Notes under the pieces: model-generated
Told to the model about the DNA's origin: nothing
Seen by the model: the letters and a program-made list of their open reading frames with translations, nothing else
Databases searched by the model: none
Part shown: piece by piece, positions 1 through 7,360 of the stretch
How the letters are laid out: each line of letters starts with the position of its first letter
Position numbering within the stretch: the stretch's first letter is position 1
Virus record (IMG/VR): IMGVR_UViG_3300017971_000882
Span: 1-20,017 of that record
Origin: a virus
Reading direction: 5' to 3' (one strand)
DNA: 20,017 bases
Position numbers and translations under genes: made by a program

Positions 1-279
1 AATCCCGTCACGGTTTGGCTGAAAAACCAATGTTAAGTAGTCCTCATAGATATTCAATTGGTTGTTTATAAGGCCCTCCGTGGTTTGCCCTGGGCGGTTA
101 TAGTTGGCACTATCAATAAAAGCAGATTTTGGCTTGTTCTTTACAAAAGCACGCTCGTTGTTATCTGTCTCTGCCAAGTCTGGGTTGTATGTTTCAAAAT
201 TATTACCCTTGGTAATAGTTTCATTTATCTTTTGACGGCAGCTATCGCCTTGTTCACCGTCTGCAAGTGGGTCAGTCAT
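1..279 (-). CDS. Hypothetical virion or fibre-associated protein, 3' end cut by window edge
   Basis: An open minus-strand frame of 93 codons starts at ATG 279-277 and runs off the left edge without a stop, so only the N-terminus is visible. GAGG lies 8 bases upstream of the ATG, a good ribosome binding site. The visible protein is hydrophilic and Asn/Asp-rich, without a signal peptide or membrane segment. It contains the stretch ERAFVKNKPKSAF (about residues 42-54); the 'KNKP' element resembles linkers I associate with phage fibre-type proteins, but this is weak. It lies downstream of the tail fibre gene on the same strand, so it is probably another late gene (fibre, fibre chaperone or minor virion protein). 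It is separated from the fibre gene only by the oppositely oriented lipoprotein gene. I do not recognise the family. Confidence 0.75.
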   Translation of the reverse strand, partial: MTDPLADGEQGDSCRQKINETITKGNNFETYNPDLAETDNNERAFVKNKPKSAFIDSANYNRPGQTTEGLINNQLNIYEDYLTLVFQPNRDGI

Positions 280-308
280 TTAGTACCTCAAGTTTGCAAT
301 TTTAAGCA

Positions 309-314
309 TATAAT
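309..314 (+). promoter_or_regulatory. Candidate -10 element for the lipoprotein gene
   Basis: A perfect TATAAT lies about 70 bases upstream of the lipoprotein ATG, in the AT-rich gap between two divergent genes. No convincing -35 hexamer lies 16-18 bases upstream: TTGCAA at 294-299 is only 9 bases away, which is too close. A promoter is expected here because the plus-strand gene has no other upstream plus-strand gene in the window, but its exact position is uncertain. The rest of 280-383 holds only the two ribosome binding sites. Confidence 0.3.
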
Positions 315-383
315 TTACTCTATTATGACCTTTCACGCTGTTTGTGCAAGGTAACAACATTAAACGTGCCAAGGAGTTACACC

Positions 384-977
384 ATGAAATATTTATTACT
401 AGCAATAATTATCGGGCTTTCTGCCTGCTCAAACGATAATGATGACAATTTTAACAAAGCGATGCTGTATGACCATTATGACAAATCTGTTTTTGTCACA
501 TCAGAACAATATACACCATTGGAAATAGGCGGCATTCTGCAAGCTGATGGAATATGTAACCAGCATGCCTCAAGCAATAACGCCTTGACTGGCAAATATT
601 TTGTTGCTTATGTAAGCGCCCCCGGTATGGATGTTGTGAATAGGCTTAATTATTTACCGGCTGGCTCTTATTCAAGGAACCTTTTTTATACAACAGCCGA
701 TGAGTATTTGGTAAAGGCCCAACGCTTTGTATTTAATGAAAACGGGCACCTTATTGATAATGATGAGAATGGTAATACAGTTGATTTATCAGGCGGTGTT
801 TACTTCAACAATACCTTTATTGGTGAAAGCGAGCCTTATTCGGCATGCCTTGAATTTACAAGTGAAAGCAGCAGTGAGCACATAACAATAAAAAAATTAA
901 ATCCTTCGCTTGAGCTATCAACACAAGTGGCGGCTTGCGATTCTGCAAACCACCATTTGTACTGTGTTGAAAATTAA
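384..977 (+). CDS. Lipoprotein with DUF1554 / C-type-lectin-like ectodomain (moron candidate)
   Basis: The protein has 197 residues. ATG 384 is chosen because AAGGAG at 371-376 lies 7 bases upstream and the protein then begins with a textbook lipoprotein signal: a short basic start, a hydrophobic stretch and the lipobox LSAC with Cys15. The next residue is Ser, which by the usual +2 rule favours outer-membrane sorting. After an Asn/Asp-rich spacer the ectodomain shows VFVTS (36-40), GGI..ADGIC (49-58), an LTGKYFVAYVS block (69-79) and a C-terminal LYCVEN. This order matches my recollection of the DUF1554 family (endostatin/C-type-lectin-like; found in Leptospira Len lipoproteins). Cys58, 155, 185 and 194 could form two disulfides in the periplasm or at the surface. 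It is the only plus-strand gene in a late operon and ends convergently with the fibre gene, their stops sharing TTA/TAA within TTAA at 974-977. Spot counts suggest lower GC than the structural genes. Surface remodelling, superinfection exclusion or a virulence trait are possible roles; none is shown. Gene reality is near certain; the family call is moderate. Confidence 0.85.
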   Translation: MKYLLLAIIIGLSACSNDNDDNFNKAMLYDHYDKSVFVTSEQYTPLEIGGILQADGICNQHASSNNALTGKYFVAYVSAPGMDVVNRLNYLPAGSYSRNLFYTTADEYLVKAQRFVFNENGHLIDNDENGNTVDLSGGVYFNNTFIGESEPYSACLEFTSESSSEHITIKKLNPSLELSTQVAACDSANHHLYCVEN

Positions 978-2761
978 GTAGCCCTCCAAACACCAACGCC
1001 CTTATTGTAAATACAGGCGTCACCGTCAGCCATTACCCGTTGGAACTTGCCGTACTGAGTGCCAGCAGGTAATGCACCGCTTACCGTAATGCTGTTATCA
1101 CTAGTTATACCGGTCACCAGGTATTGAGAGGTATCAGGTATTTCAATTGTGTCACCTGCTGTAACAAGCTTTCCTACTTCCTCGAGGTCTATGGTGGCAC
1201 CTGCACTTAGATATTCATACAAGGTATCAGGCCTTGGGGCAGCTGTAGTTCTAGGCTGGCCGAATATAACGTCATCCCAAACAGCGCCAAGGAAAAAACC
1301 ATCATAAAGATTGGTATATGAAATATCAGCAGCGACCTCATCAAAGGTGTTTGTGTCCGGATTCCATGTATAAGTATTTGACCAGTTGGTATTGTTGCCA
1401 ACGTCAGAAACTGTTGATTGAAGAACACCGGTAGAGGTGTAAACAATGGATGCCAATACGTTTGTCGGGTAGTTGCCGCCAATCTGTATGCTTGTTCCAG
1501 CAAAAGCAAAACTATTGCTCCCAGAGTTCAACGTTATTTCATCAATAAATACACGGCCATTACCTGTTGTTTCTCTTGAGGCAATCCAATAAGAGCCATC
1601 GGTACCCTTGAAAATACCTGCAGCCGTAACACCAATTCTGCTGTTGGGGTGAGATATTGCCCCTGAGCTACCTCCAAAATCCCAGTTCTGGCTACCAGCA
1701 TTCCAAGTCCAGCGGACAGATGACCAGTTGTTTGCACCTAAACCATAAAAAAACCAAAGCTCAGTGCCATCAATAAACATATTCTGAGGTGCATTGGTGT
1801 TTGGCCAATCGGCGTCAATGCTGTATTCGTAAACATTGCTTGGCAGCTTTGTTACAGGGTTGTAGTCAATCTTATAAAGGAAGTTTTGTATGCCGCCTTG
1901 GTCTTTGCGCTCATACCCCCAATAAAAGCCGTCTGGGTCTTTGTTGTTGATATACCGGTTATCAGTATTCCCGCCAAGCTGAGTTGATGGCTCAAAATTA
2001 AAGGTTCCTCTGTAAACGCCAGCAGAATTTGGAAAAGCTGAGCCAGCAGTAAGCGTTCCCACCCCGACCAAGTGGTCAATAATTCTTGTGGTCGATATTT
2101 CCTCAAGCCTGTCTCTGGTAATAGCAAACCTTGTGCCATCGTAAATGAGGGTTGTATAGCCGCTTATTTCGCCACCAATCAATGCCTTATCAGTACCGTA
2201 TTCACGAACAATATCTTTTGAGCCAAGGCCAAATAAATTTAAGGTTGAAGCTCCTGTATTGTCTGATGTTGCAAAAAAAACAACCTCCATGCCTGGGTAA
2301 TATGCATCAGGTGCCCGGAAACCTTGAGCACTGTTTAAAACGTAATTATTCGCGCCGCCGCTATCAACAAACAATTTGGCAAAGTTTGCCGGCCTACCCC
2401 ACTTGCTAAGGTCGGTCGGGTTTGCTGTATTGTTGTCAACAAGCGATTGATATATAAGACCGCCATAAACACAAAGCGCCTCTTTAGCATAAGGAAATGG
2501 AGCACCATTATTTTGCACTGGCGTTATGTATTCATAAAGGCCAAATGTCTGCCATTGCTTTAGATTTTCAGTTGTATCAAAAGCAAACTGGTTAAACGTT
2601 GTGCGCTCAATATCTTTAGCATTTGGGTCAACGCCTTGCTCTGCTTGGTAATCAGGGCCAAAGCCGTCAGCATAGCTAACTTCGCCGCTCGGTTGCGTGT
2701 CATCTGGTATGGCAACTTTGTCGCCACTAAATGCAAAAGGGTTTCTAAAAAATTTAGGCAT
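974..2761 (-). CDS. Tail fibre / receptor-binding protein
   Basis: The protein has 595 residues and begins at ATG 2761 with GGAG 9 bases upstream, 17 bases after the DUF2612 gene. The N-terminus (MPKFFRNPFAFSGDK, then ..QPSGEVSYADGFGPDYQ and TTFNQFAFDTTENLKQWQ) is the baseplate-anchoring type seen at the start of many enterobacterial phage fibres. Residues 97-121 (CVYGG.IYQS..DNNT.NP....KW) look like a CBM5/12-type carbohydrate-binding module. Residues about 130-215 resemble a fibre domain with the DNTGASTLNLFGLGSK motif. Residues about 230-515 are Trp/Tyr/Asn-rich with several strand-turn units (for example WTWNAGSQNWDFG and YTWNPDTNTFDEV) and are not recognised; this is probably the receptor-binding part. 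The last about 80 residues are a small beta-rich end domain. It acts outside the cell, recognising the host surface. No chaperone or peptidase tail is evident. The N-terminal call is strong, the middle region is of unknown fold. Confidence 0.85.
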   Translation of the reverse strand: MPKFFRNPFAFSGDKVAIPDDTQPSGEVSYADGFGPDYQAEQGVDPNAKDIERTTFNQFAFDTTENLKQWQTFGLYEYITPVQNNGAPFPYAKEALCVYGGLIYQSLVDNNTANPTDLSKWGRPANFAKLFVDSGGANNYVLNSAQGFRAPDAYYPGMEVVFFATSDNTGASTLNLFGLGSKDIVREYGTDKALIGGEISGYTTLIYDGTRFAITRDRLEEISTTRIIDHLVGVGTLTAGSAFPNSAGVYRGTFNFEPSTQLGGNTDNRYINNKDPDGFYWGYERKDQGGIQNFLYKIDYNPVTKLPSNVYEYSIDADWPNTNAPQNMFIDGTELWFFYGLGANNWSSVRWTWNAGSQNWDFGGSSGAISHPNSRIGVTAAGIFKGTDGSYWIASRETTGNGRVFIDEITLNSGSNSFAFAGTSIQIGGNYPTNVLASIVYTSTGVLQSTVSDVGNNTNWSNTYTWNPDTNTFDEVAADISYTNLYDGFFLGAVWDDVIFGQPRTTAAPRPDTLYEYLSAGATIDLEEVGKLVTAGDTIEIPDTSQYLVTGITSDNSITVSGALPAGTQYGKFQRVMADGDACIYNKGVGVWRAT

Positions 2762-2778
2762 AACTTACTCCGAATATA

Positions 2779-3438
2779 TTAAGGCCCATCATTCCAAACA
2801 TCGTTATCATCCCAAGAGCCGTTGTCATTCCAAAAACCGGTTTCCAATATCCAGCCCTCTGAAACAATTTGGCCAACAGTTGATGGCCTTGGCAATACTT
2901 GCAATGTATTTATTGCATAGGTCATCCATTCTTCGGCTTCAAACTCAAAAATATAAGTTATGGACATGTTCCCATTATCTAAAACATAGGAGCTTCCAAT
3001 ATCTCCCCAACCAACCTGCATTGCATAGTTTATTTCAGCAACAGTGCCACGGGATATGAGCTGCAAGTAACGCATCTTTAAAACACGGCGGCGCTGGTCT
3101 AGCGTCAGAATATCGCTTGAGCCAGAGCCTATAAAGTTGCCATTAGTAAAGTTCTTTCTGAATTCACCAAAGCCCCAATTACTACCAGGCACGATTGGCT
3201 CTTGGTTTATAAGCAGTGGCAAATCTAGAATTATTGCCCAGACATTTGTGCCAAAAATATTACAGGTGTCGATATTAAAAACATCGTTGTACCAATCTTC
3301 CCAAAACTCAGTATGGTCTTGGTTGGCATAGTTTTGCTTATTCTGCAGCCATTCAAGCAAGCGCACAGCATCTTCATATTGCCATGGCACAACACGCAAT
3401 AAATCAAGGCTGTAATCAAATGTTTGAATCTTACTCAT
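2779..3438 (-). CDS. DUF2612-type baseplate protein (tail protein I / gp7-like wedge role)
   Basis: The protein has 219 residues. Its ATG overlaps the stop of the upstream J gene as ATGA (3435-3438), so translation is probably coupled. The central part, with PGSNWGFGEFRKNFTNGNF and DILTLDQRRRVLKMRYLQLISRGT, fits DUF2612, a family found directly after baseplate J genes and thought to sit at the outer baseplate where fibres attach. The C-terminus carries a compact Trp/Asp/Asn repeat (FWNDNGSWDDNDVWNDG) that resembles the Trp-rich tails I recall in this family. There is no signal peptide or membrane segment. Position between J and the fibre gene supports a role as the fibre-bearing wedge protein, analogous to P2 gpI. 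Family assignment is from recollection of motifs and synteny. Confidence 0.8.
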   Translation of the reverse strand: MSKIQTFDYSLDLLRVVPWQYEDAVRLLEWLQNKQNYANQDHTEFWEDWYNDVFNIDTCNIFGTNVWAIILDLPLLINQEPIVPGSNWGFGEFRKNFTNGNFIGSGSSDILTLDQRRRVLKMRYLQLISRGTVAEINYAMQVGWGDIGSSYVLDNGNMSITYIFEFEAEEWMTYAINTLQVLPRPSTVGQIVSEGWILETGFWNDNGSWDDNDVWNDGP

Positions 3439-4643
3439 ACAACAGTCACCGAAATATTGGCTTCTGTAATATTGGCCCTTTCAAATAGCTCAATTTCAAC
3501 CGTTGCAGGCGCAACAGGGTCGCCCTGCTTGGCAACCTGAACATTTCTTACAATGATTGCAGGGTTATAAACTGTGACAGCACCGGCAAGCTCAAATGGC
3601 GAAACATCGGCACCAACAACAAACCCTTGCTCACCTGGAACCTCGCCTGCTGCATAAGCAAGCACCGCATCTTTAACAGCTTGTACAGGGTCAACAACTG
3701 AGGAGCCGGCGCTTACAGTAAAATCAGCAATGACGCTTACAATATCAGGCCTATCAAATAAAACCTCATAATCTTGGCCACTAATAGCCTCAGTCACATC
3801 AATTGTAACTGGGCTTGAGCTTTCACCATTATGCCACTGTGCGCCGGCTGTCTTGCTATCAAGTAATGCTGCTGCAACCTCAGCATCAGTGCCACCCTCG
3901 ACGCATACATAAACAGAGTGAGGCGGCATAGTTAATCCATCAATATTTTCGGTTGTAGCTTTAACATTTTCACGAAATGAAAGGCTGGCAACATTCTCAA
4001 CAGCACGCACATTTGAAAAAACCGCCTCAGGTGTTGAGCGGCCTTGTAATGCTAAAGTTTGGCGGCGATAAATACGGGCTTGCTGGTCGCTTTGTCTTTC
4101 GCGCCCTGGTAGTGCCGCATCAGTATTGGTTACGGTTTCCCAGCCAATAACCTCATCAATTATTTGTGTTAATTCATTCGGGCCAACTTGTATGGCTGCA
4201 TTTTCTACAGATTGAAATTGGACGCTTGCGGTACCACCACCACCAATAACCACCTCCTCAGTGGCTTCAAAAATATCGCCTGCTGTTGTTTTGGCCTTAC
4301 TGCCTGCAGGTATAACGGTGCCGGCAACACCACCGACAACTGGCTCAATTGGAAAAGTTGTTGGCAACCCGTCTTGCCTCTGGCTACCAGTAAAAGCAAA
4401 AACGGCATCAAGGAAAGGCCCCTCAGCAAAGTTAGGGTTTATCTGGTTTGCCAAGTCGGCATTGTTTTTTGCCAAGGCGTCACGCTGCTCAACCTCAGCA
4501 TTGATAATAAGGCCCTCAGGCGATTCATCATCAACAATTAAATCGGCACCAAATATGGCCTTGTATTCATTTTCAACAATTTCTTTGGTGTCTGACGTAT
4601 CCGGTACGATAACTCCGGTGTCTGTGATGTACTCGTAACTCAT
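3435..4643 (-). CDS. Baseplate J-like protein (T4 gp6-like wedge)
   Basis: The protein has 402 residues, starting at ATG 4643, 5 bases after the gp25-like gene. Family hallmarks are visible in order: an N-terminal helix-rich part with ESPEGLIINAEVEQRDAL, then NFAEGPFLDAVFAFTG, the beta-rich core with GTVIPAGSKAKTTAGDIFEATEEVVI (residues about 108-133), the RESDQQ-like GRERQSDQQARIYRRQTLAL, and a C-terminal region with PPHSVYVCVEGGTDAEVA. These are typical of the baseplate J family (P2 gpJ, Mu gp47, T4 gp6), which forms the wedge ring that opens during sheath contraction. The length is normal for the family. The order spike, gp25-like, J, DUF2612, fibre is the standard baseplate order. Confidence 0.92.
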   Translation of the reverse strand: MSYEYITDTGVIVPDTSDTKEIVENEYKAIFGADLIVDDESPEGLIINAEVEQRDALAKNNADLANQINPNFAEGPFLDAVFAFTGSQRQDGLPTTFPIEPVVGGVAGTVIPAGSKAKTTAGDIFEATEEVVIGGGGTASVQFQSVENAAIQVGPNELTQIIDEVIGWETVTNTDAALPGRERQSDQQARIYRRQTLALQGRSTPEAVFSNVRAVENVASLSFRENVKATTENIDGLTMPPHSVYVCVEGGTDAEVAAALLDSKTAGAQWHNGESSSPVTIDVTEAISGQDYEVLFDRPDIVSVIADFTVSAGSSVVDPVQAVKDAVLAYAAGEVPGEQGFVVGADVSPFELAGAVTVYNPAIIVRNVQVAKQGDPVAPATVEIELFERANITEANISVTVV

Positions 4644-4648
4644 AAGCT

Positions 4649-5002
4649 TTACCCAGTAATATCGCCGCTGCCATAAACGGTTTTTATTGTTGCAGCATAG
4701 CTTAACACATCGTCAACCCGCCTTATATTGAGGTCCTCAACCTCAATAACATCGGTCAACGCCTCAAAAGCACGGCGCAAACGTGAATCATAAAAAAATA
4801 AATCTGGCACATTGCCGAAGGTTCCCTCGCTTGAAAAGCTAAGCACGCCTTTGCTTTGGTTGAACACTAGCTCGCCAATAACGACCTTGGCCGTATGCTC
4901 GCATTCCTCAAGCACTGCCTGCAGGTCGGTTGCTATGGCTAAATGCTTATCTTTGCCAAGGTACCAATCATTGTTTTCATCTACTGCTATTTTTTGCGTC
5001 AT
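4649..5002 (-). CDS. Baseplate wedge protein, gp25 / gpW-like
   Basis: The protein has 117 residues, with ATG 5002 just one base after the spike gene's stop. It opens with MTQKIAVDENNDWYLGKD, followed by HLAIATDLQAVLEECEHTAK, the amphipathic helix region equivalent to the 'IxQxIxxILxTxxGE' region of gp25-like proteins, then VVIGELVFNQSKGV where the canonical 'GERVxxPxxG' lies. The C-terminal half has RLRRAFEALTDVIEVEDLNI. T4 gp25 and P2 gpW join the sheath base to the baseplate and help trigger contraction. The position between spike and J is diagnostic. Sequence similarity to classical gp25 is loose, so the call rests on motif layout plus synteny. Confidence 0.8.
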   Translation of the reverse strand: MTQKIAVDENNDWYLGKDKHLAIATDLQAVLEECEHTAKVVIGELVFNQSKGVLSFSSEGTFGNVPDLFFYDSRLRRAFEALTDVIEVEDLNIRRVDDVLSYAATIKTVYGSGDITG

Positions 5003-5003
5003 T

Positions 5004-5672
5004 TTAAACCTCCGGTACTATTGGCGCGGATGTTGGGCTACCAGGTGCAGCACTTGTATGAGTGTGGCCACTAAGGGTAACTTGTGTTGCTGGGCTTGCA
5101 GCATTGGCGGCCACTTCCCCGACTGCGACTACATCACCAGAAACGGCCAGATTGCCATTAATCTCAACATCAGTTGCAGTTATCCGCACAAGGTTTTCAA
5201 GCAGTGCAATACGCACTGAGCCATCGGTGGACTGCAATACGCAATCTTCGCCATCCGTAACGCTGTAATTCCTCATAACATCTGGAAAAAATACTGCGTC
5301 ATCAAAAACATGCTTGCGAAATGTGTTTGGCTTTGCTTGGTCATAAGATTGTAGAAACAGGCTTATATCGCGGTCATTGGCTTTAATCCAGCCCAAGTCA
5401 CCCTCTTTAAGATTAAAGCGTAACATATAGCCACCGCCACCAATCTGGAATACCGGAACGCTTGGCAAATCAGCACGCTCATAAAGCTCGCCCGATGTAT
5501 CAATACGCATAACCAAAGGCTTTACCGTGGCACGGTTTTTTTCTGCATCGTACTTAACCACAATGGCCGGCAACATGCCGTCAACCTTGGATAAAAACTT
5601 ATCCAAGACCTCAAGAAACATGCCAGACATTTCATCATCGTTGGCTTGGTCGCGTGATGGGTTGGCCGTCAT
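5004..5672 (-). CDS. Baseplate spike protein, Gp138/gpV-like
   Basis: The protein has 222 residues; its ATG overlaps the hub gene's stop as ATGA (5669-5672). After a helical leader (residues 1-33), residues about 34-110 form an OB-fold-type domain with PAIVVKYDAEKNRATVKPLV and a GDLGWIKANDRDIS motif, matching Gp138-type spikes (phage phi92 gp138, P2 gpV). The middle, with DGSVRI..LENLVRITATDVEINGNLAVSG, is the kind of repetitive short-strand sequence expected for a triple-stranded beta-helix. The tip has GHTHT (His203 and His205), an HxH pair like the one binding iron at the apex of P2 gpV and phi92 gp138. A trimer is expected, pointing from the hub and piercing the outer membrane on contraction. 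Confidence 0.9.
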   Translation of the reverse strand: MTANPSRDQANDDEMSGMFLEVLDKFLSKVDGMLPAIVVKYDAEKNRATVKPLVMRIDTSGELYERADLPSVPVFQIGGGGYMLRFNLKEGDLGWIKANDRDISLFLQSYDQAKPNTFRKHVFDDAVFFPDVMRNYSVTDGEDCVLQSTDGSVRIALLENLVRITATDVEINGNLAVSGDVVAVGEVAANAASPATQVTLSGHTHTSAAPGSPTSAPIVPEV

Positions 5673-6493
5673 AAAATCCTCAATGCATCTGCAATAAAGT
5701 AAAAAGGCTGTGCGCGGTTAGCAACATCAAAAGCCAATTTTACAATTTTATAGTTACCATTAAAGGACGGATATATTGGGCTTTCAAGTTGTAAGTTGGT
5801 ACCAACCTTTGTGAAGTTATCCACAAAAAACTTAACACGCACGCCATTATCAATCCATTCAGGCTTACCAATAAGGCCCGTGCTTGGGCTCAGCTTGCGT
5901 ATCTGGTTGGTTAGAGGCTTGTCGCGGTCGATAACAACCAGCTTGTCATCATCAATAAATGCTGAGTAATTGCCCAGGTAATAAATACGCTCAACCTGCT
6001 TTTCTGCTGAGCCGGTGTAATTGTAGTTTGCAATATCTTTATCGGTTGCCTCAAACTGCAGCGACAGCCCCATATCGTCAGCAATTTGCTTTGCAATAGA
6101 TGAAACAGGCGTTACCGGTGTGCTGCTATTTGTAACAATCTTTCCTTTGAATGTGTCAGCTGTCAAAGCCCTGATGCTGGTAACAATATCAGGCGGCTGG
6201 GTGCCACCAACAGAAACAATGTCGCCCCTATACAAAACAAAATAGCCGGTGCTTTCCCGGCCTGCTTCCACAATTATGCGCGAGCGCTTATTGGTTCGTA
6301 TGCGGTTGTAGGGGTTTCCCTCAGTTTCTAAAAAGTCTCGAGTATTTTTATCGAGGTTGGCAATTGTGATATTGCACTCATTTTGAATTGGGCTTCCTGA
6401 TTTGAAGCCTTGGCAAGTGATGGCCAGATTTTCATAAACGTTAAGCTTTCCATTTACCTCAATGCCGACCCTAAGTAACCGTTTATCAAGCAC
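5669..6493 (-). CDS. Baseplate hub protein
   Basis: The protein has 274 residues and starts with GTG at 6493, overlapping the plug gene's stop by 8 bases (GTGCTTGA), with GAGG a few bases upstream. The N-terminus (LLRVGIEVNGKLNVYENLAI, then NECNITIANLDKNTRDFL) and the central YFVLYRGDIVSVGGTQPPDI look like the Mu gp44 / T4 gp27-like hub fold that adapts the six-fold tail tube to the three-fold spike. Next come a SSIAKQIADDMGLSLQFEAT segment and ISDDD-like 'SAFIDDDKLVVIDRDKP'. A C-terminal NYKIVKLAFDVANRAQPFYF closes the barrel. The neighbouring spike gene is translationally coupled, consistent with hub-spike assembly. Confidence 0.85.
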   Translation of the reverse strand: MLDKRLLRVGIEVNGKLNVYENLAITCQGFKSGSPIQNECNITIANLDKNTRDFLETEGNPYNRIRTNKRSRIIVEAGRESTGYFVLYRGDIVSVGGTQPPDIVTSIRALTADTFKGKIVTNSSTPVTPVSSIAKQIADDMGLSLQFEATDKDIANYNYTGSAEKQVERIYYLGNYSAFIDDDKLVVIDRDKPLTNQIRKLSPSTGLIGKPEWIDNGVRVKFFVDNFTKVGTNLQLESPIYPSFNGNYKIVKLAFDVANRAQPFYFIADALRIL

Positions 6494-6803
6494 GTAAAGC
6501 CTCTATTTCTGAGCCAGAGAAGTAAAATAAAAACTGGTCAATGCCAAAGTTTTGGTAATATGGGATTTGTTCATCAGTGGTTGAAAAAATGAAGTTGCCG
6601 CCACCATCACGCAAGTATTCATAAGGGATTAGCGGCGTTCCACCAACGCAACGCACGCCCTCAATAAGTAGCTCATCGTTTTTTGTGATATTGGCAACCA
6701 TGCTTGTTTTTGTTGCCTTAATGTCTATGTCGTAACGGTCATTATCAAGCTGGATTGAAAAGCTTTGATTTGGCGTTGCTTCTAGTGGTACCAGGCTGCT
6801 CAT
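6486..6803 (-). CDS. Baseplate plug protein, Pam3 gp18-like
   Basis: The protein has 105 residues; its ATG overlaps the upstream gene's stop as ATGA (6800-6803). The layout MSSLVPLEATPNQSFSIQLD, then RYDIDIKATKTSMVANITKN, a GVRCVGGTPLIPYEYL block and GGGNFIFSTTDEQIPYYQNF matches what I recall of the small family represented by the cyanophage Pam3 plug gp18 (formerly a DUF). In Pam3 this protein plugs the tube lumen at the baseplate. Position between the Dit-like and hub genes agrees. There are no signal or membrane segments. The call is from motif memory; an HMM search with that family would settle it. Confidence 0.8.
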   Translation of the reverse strand: MSSLVPLEATPNQSFSIQLDNDRYDIDIKATKTSMVANITKNDELLIEGVRCVGGTPLIPYEYLRDGGGNFIFSTTDEQIPYYQNFGIDQFLFYFSGSEIEALRA

Positions 6804-7360
6804 TCAAGTATGCCCTCAATAAATTCTTGTGCTTGGTCAAATATTTGCGCTGCAACACTGCTGGCATCAGCTGGGTTTTGCTCGCCGCGGTCAACGCTTG
6901 TTGCTTGGTCTTTCCGTGCCACTTCCTGAAACTGCAAAGTTGCAATGATAACGCTCTCGAACTGGGTTTCCTCCATTTCCAAAACCATATCAATGGCATC
7001 AAACTTTTCTGGATTTTCCTCGTGCGGCAAACCGGTGATGAGCATATTGGTAAAGTTGGCTGCTTTAGTTCGGACCTCAAATAAATCACCGGATTGGTAC
7101 GCCTGCCTGATTTGGTTGTAGGTATCTTTGTAAAGGCCTTTTGGTATTGTTAAGGAAAGCGACACTTGATCGGGATTGATAACAATGTGATCGGTTATGA
7201 CAGTGCTGTCCTCAAGCGGATGGTCAAACTTTTGCAAGGTGCTGTTGATAGCAGCTTTCATTGGTATGGCATCGGCAAACACCTGCTCCTCGCTGGTGTT
7301 ATAAATTGCCACAACATCAGTGGCAAAAAATGATGCAATTCTGTCAAGTACCTGCGTCAT
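6800..7360 (-). CDS. Dit-like tail tip / baseplate adaptor protein
   Basis: The protein has 186 residues; its ATG overlaps the tape measure stop as ATGA (7357-7360). The N-terminal 140 residues carry the motif series of the Dit-like N-terminal family: FFATDVVAIYNTSEEQVFADAIPMKA, a HPLEDSTVITDHIVINP block (about residues 47-63), a long helix with YKDTYNQIRQAYQSGDLFEVRT, and NMLITGLPHEENPEKFDAI. The last about 40 residues are Gln/Ala/Glu-rich and helical. Such proteins form the ring joining the last tube ring to the hub. The gene lies directly between tape measure and plug, its usual place. The assignment to Dit-like is good; the exact ring position is inferred. Confidence 0.82.
   Translation of the reverse strand: MTQVLDRIASFFATDVVAIYNTSEEQVFADAIPMKAAINSTLQKFDHPLEDSTVITDHIVINPDQVSLSLTIPKGLYKDTYNQIRQAYQSGDLFEVRTKAANFTNMLITGLPHEENPEKFDAIDMVLEMEETQFESVIIATLQFQEVARKDQATSVDRGEQNPADASSVAAQIFDQAQEFIEGILE

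Noticed and set aside
294-299. TTGCAA as -35 partner of the TATAAT at 309
   Set aside because: The spacer is only 9 bases, too short for a sigma-70 promoter.
58-354. Plus-strand open frame of 98 codons upstream of the lipoprotein
   Set aside because: It lies opposite the partial minus-strand gene at 1-279, which has a good ribosome binding site and a late-gene-like hydrophilic sequence; the plus-strand frame has odd Cys/Trp-rich composition and no ribosome binding site support.
384-977. Lipoprotein as outer-membrane spanin (Rz1-like)
   Set aside because: At 197 residues with a folded four-cysteine ectodomain it is far larger than typical Rz1-type proteins and not Pro-rich; no Rz partner, holin or endolysin gene is nearby in the window.
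996-1020. ACGCC/GGCGT inverted repeat as terminator for the lipoprotein gene
   Set aside because: Only a 5-bp stem with a 15-base loop and no T run after it; it also lies inside the coding end of the fibre gene.
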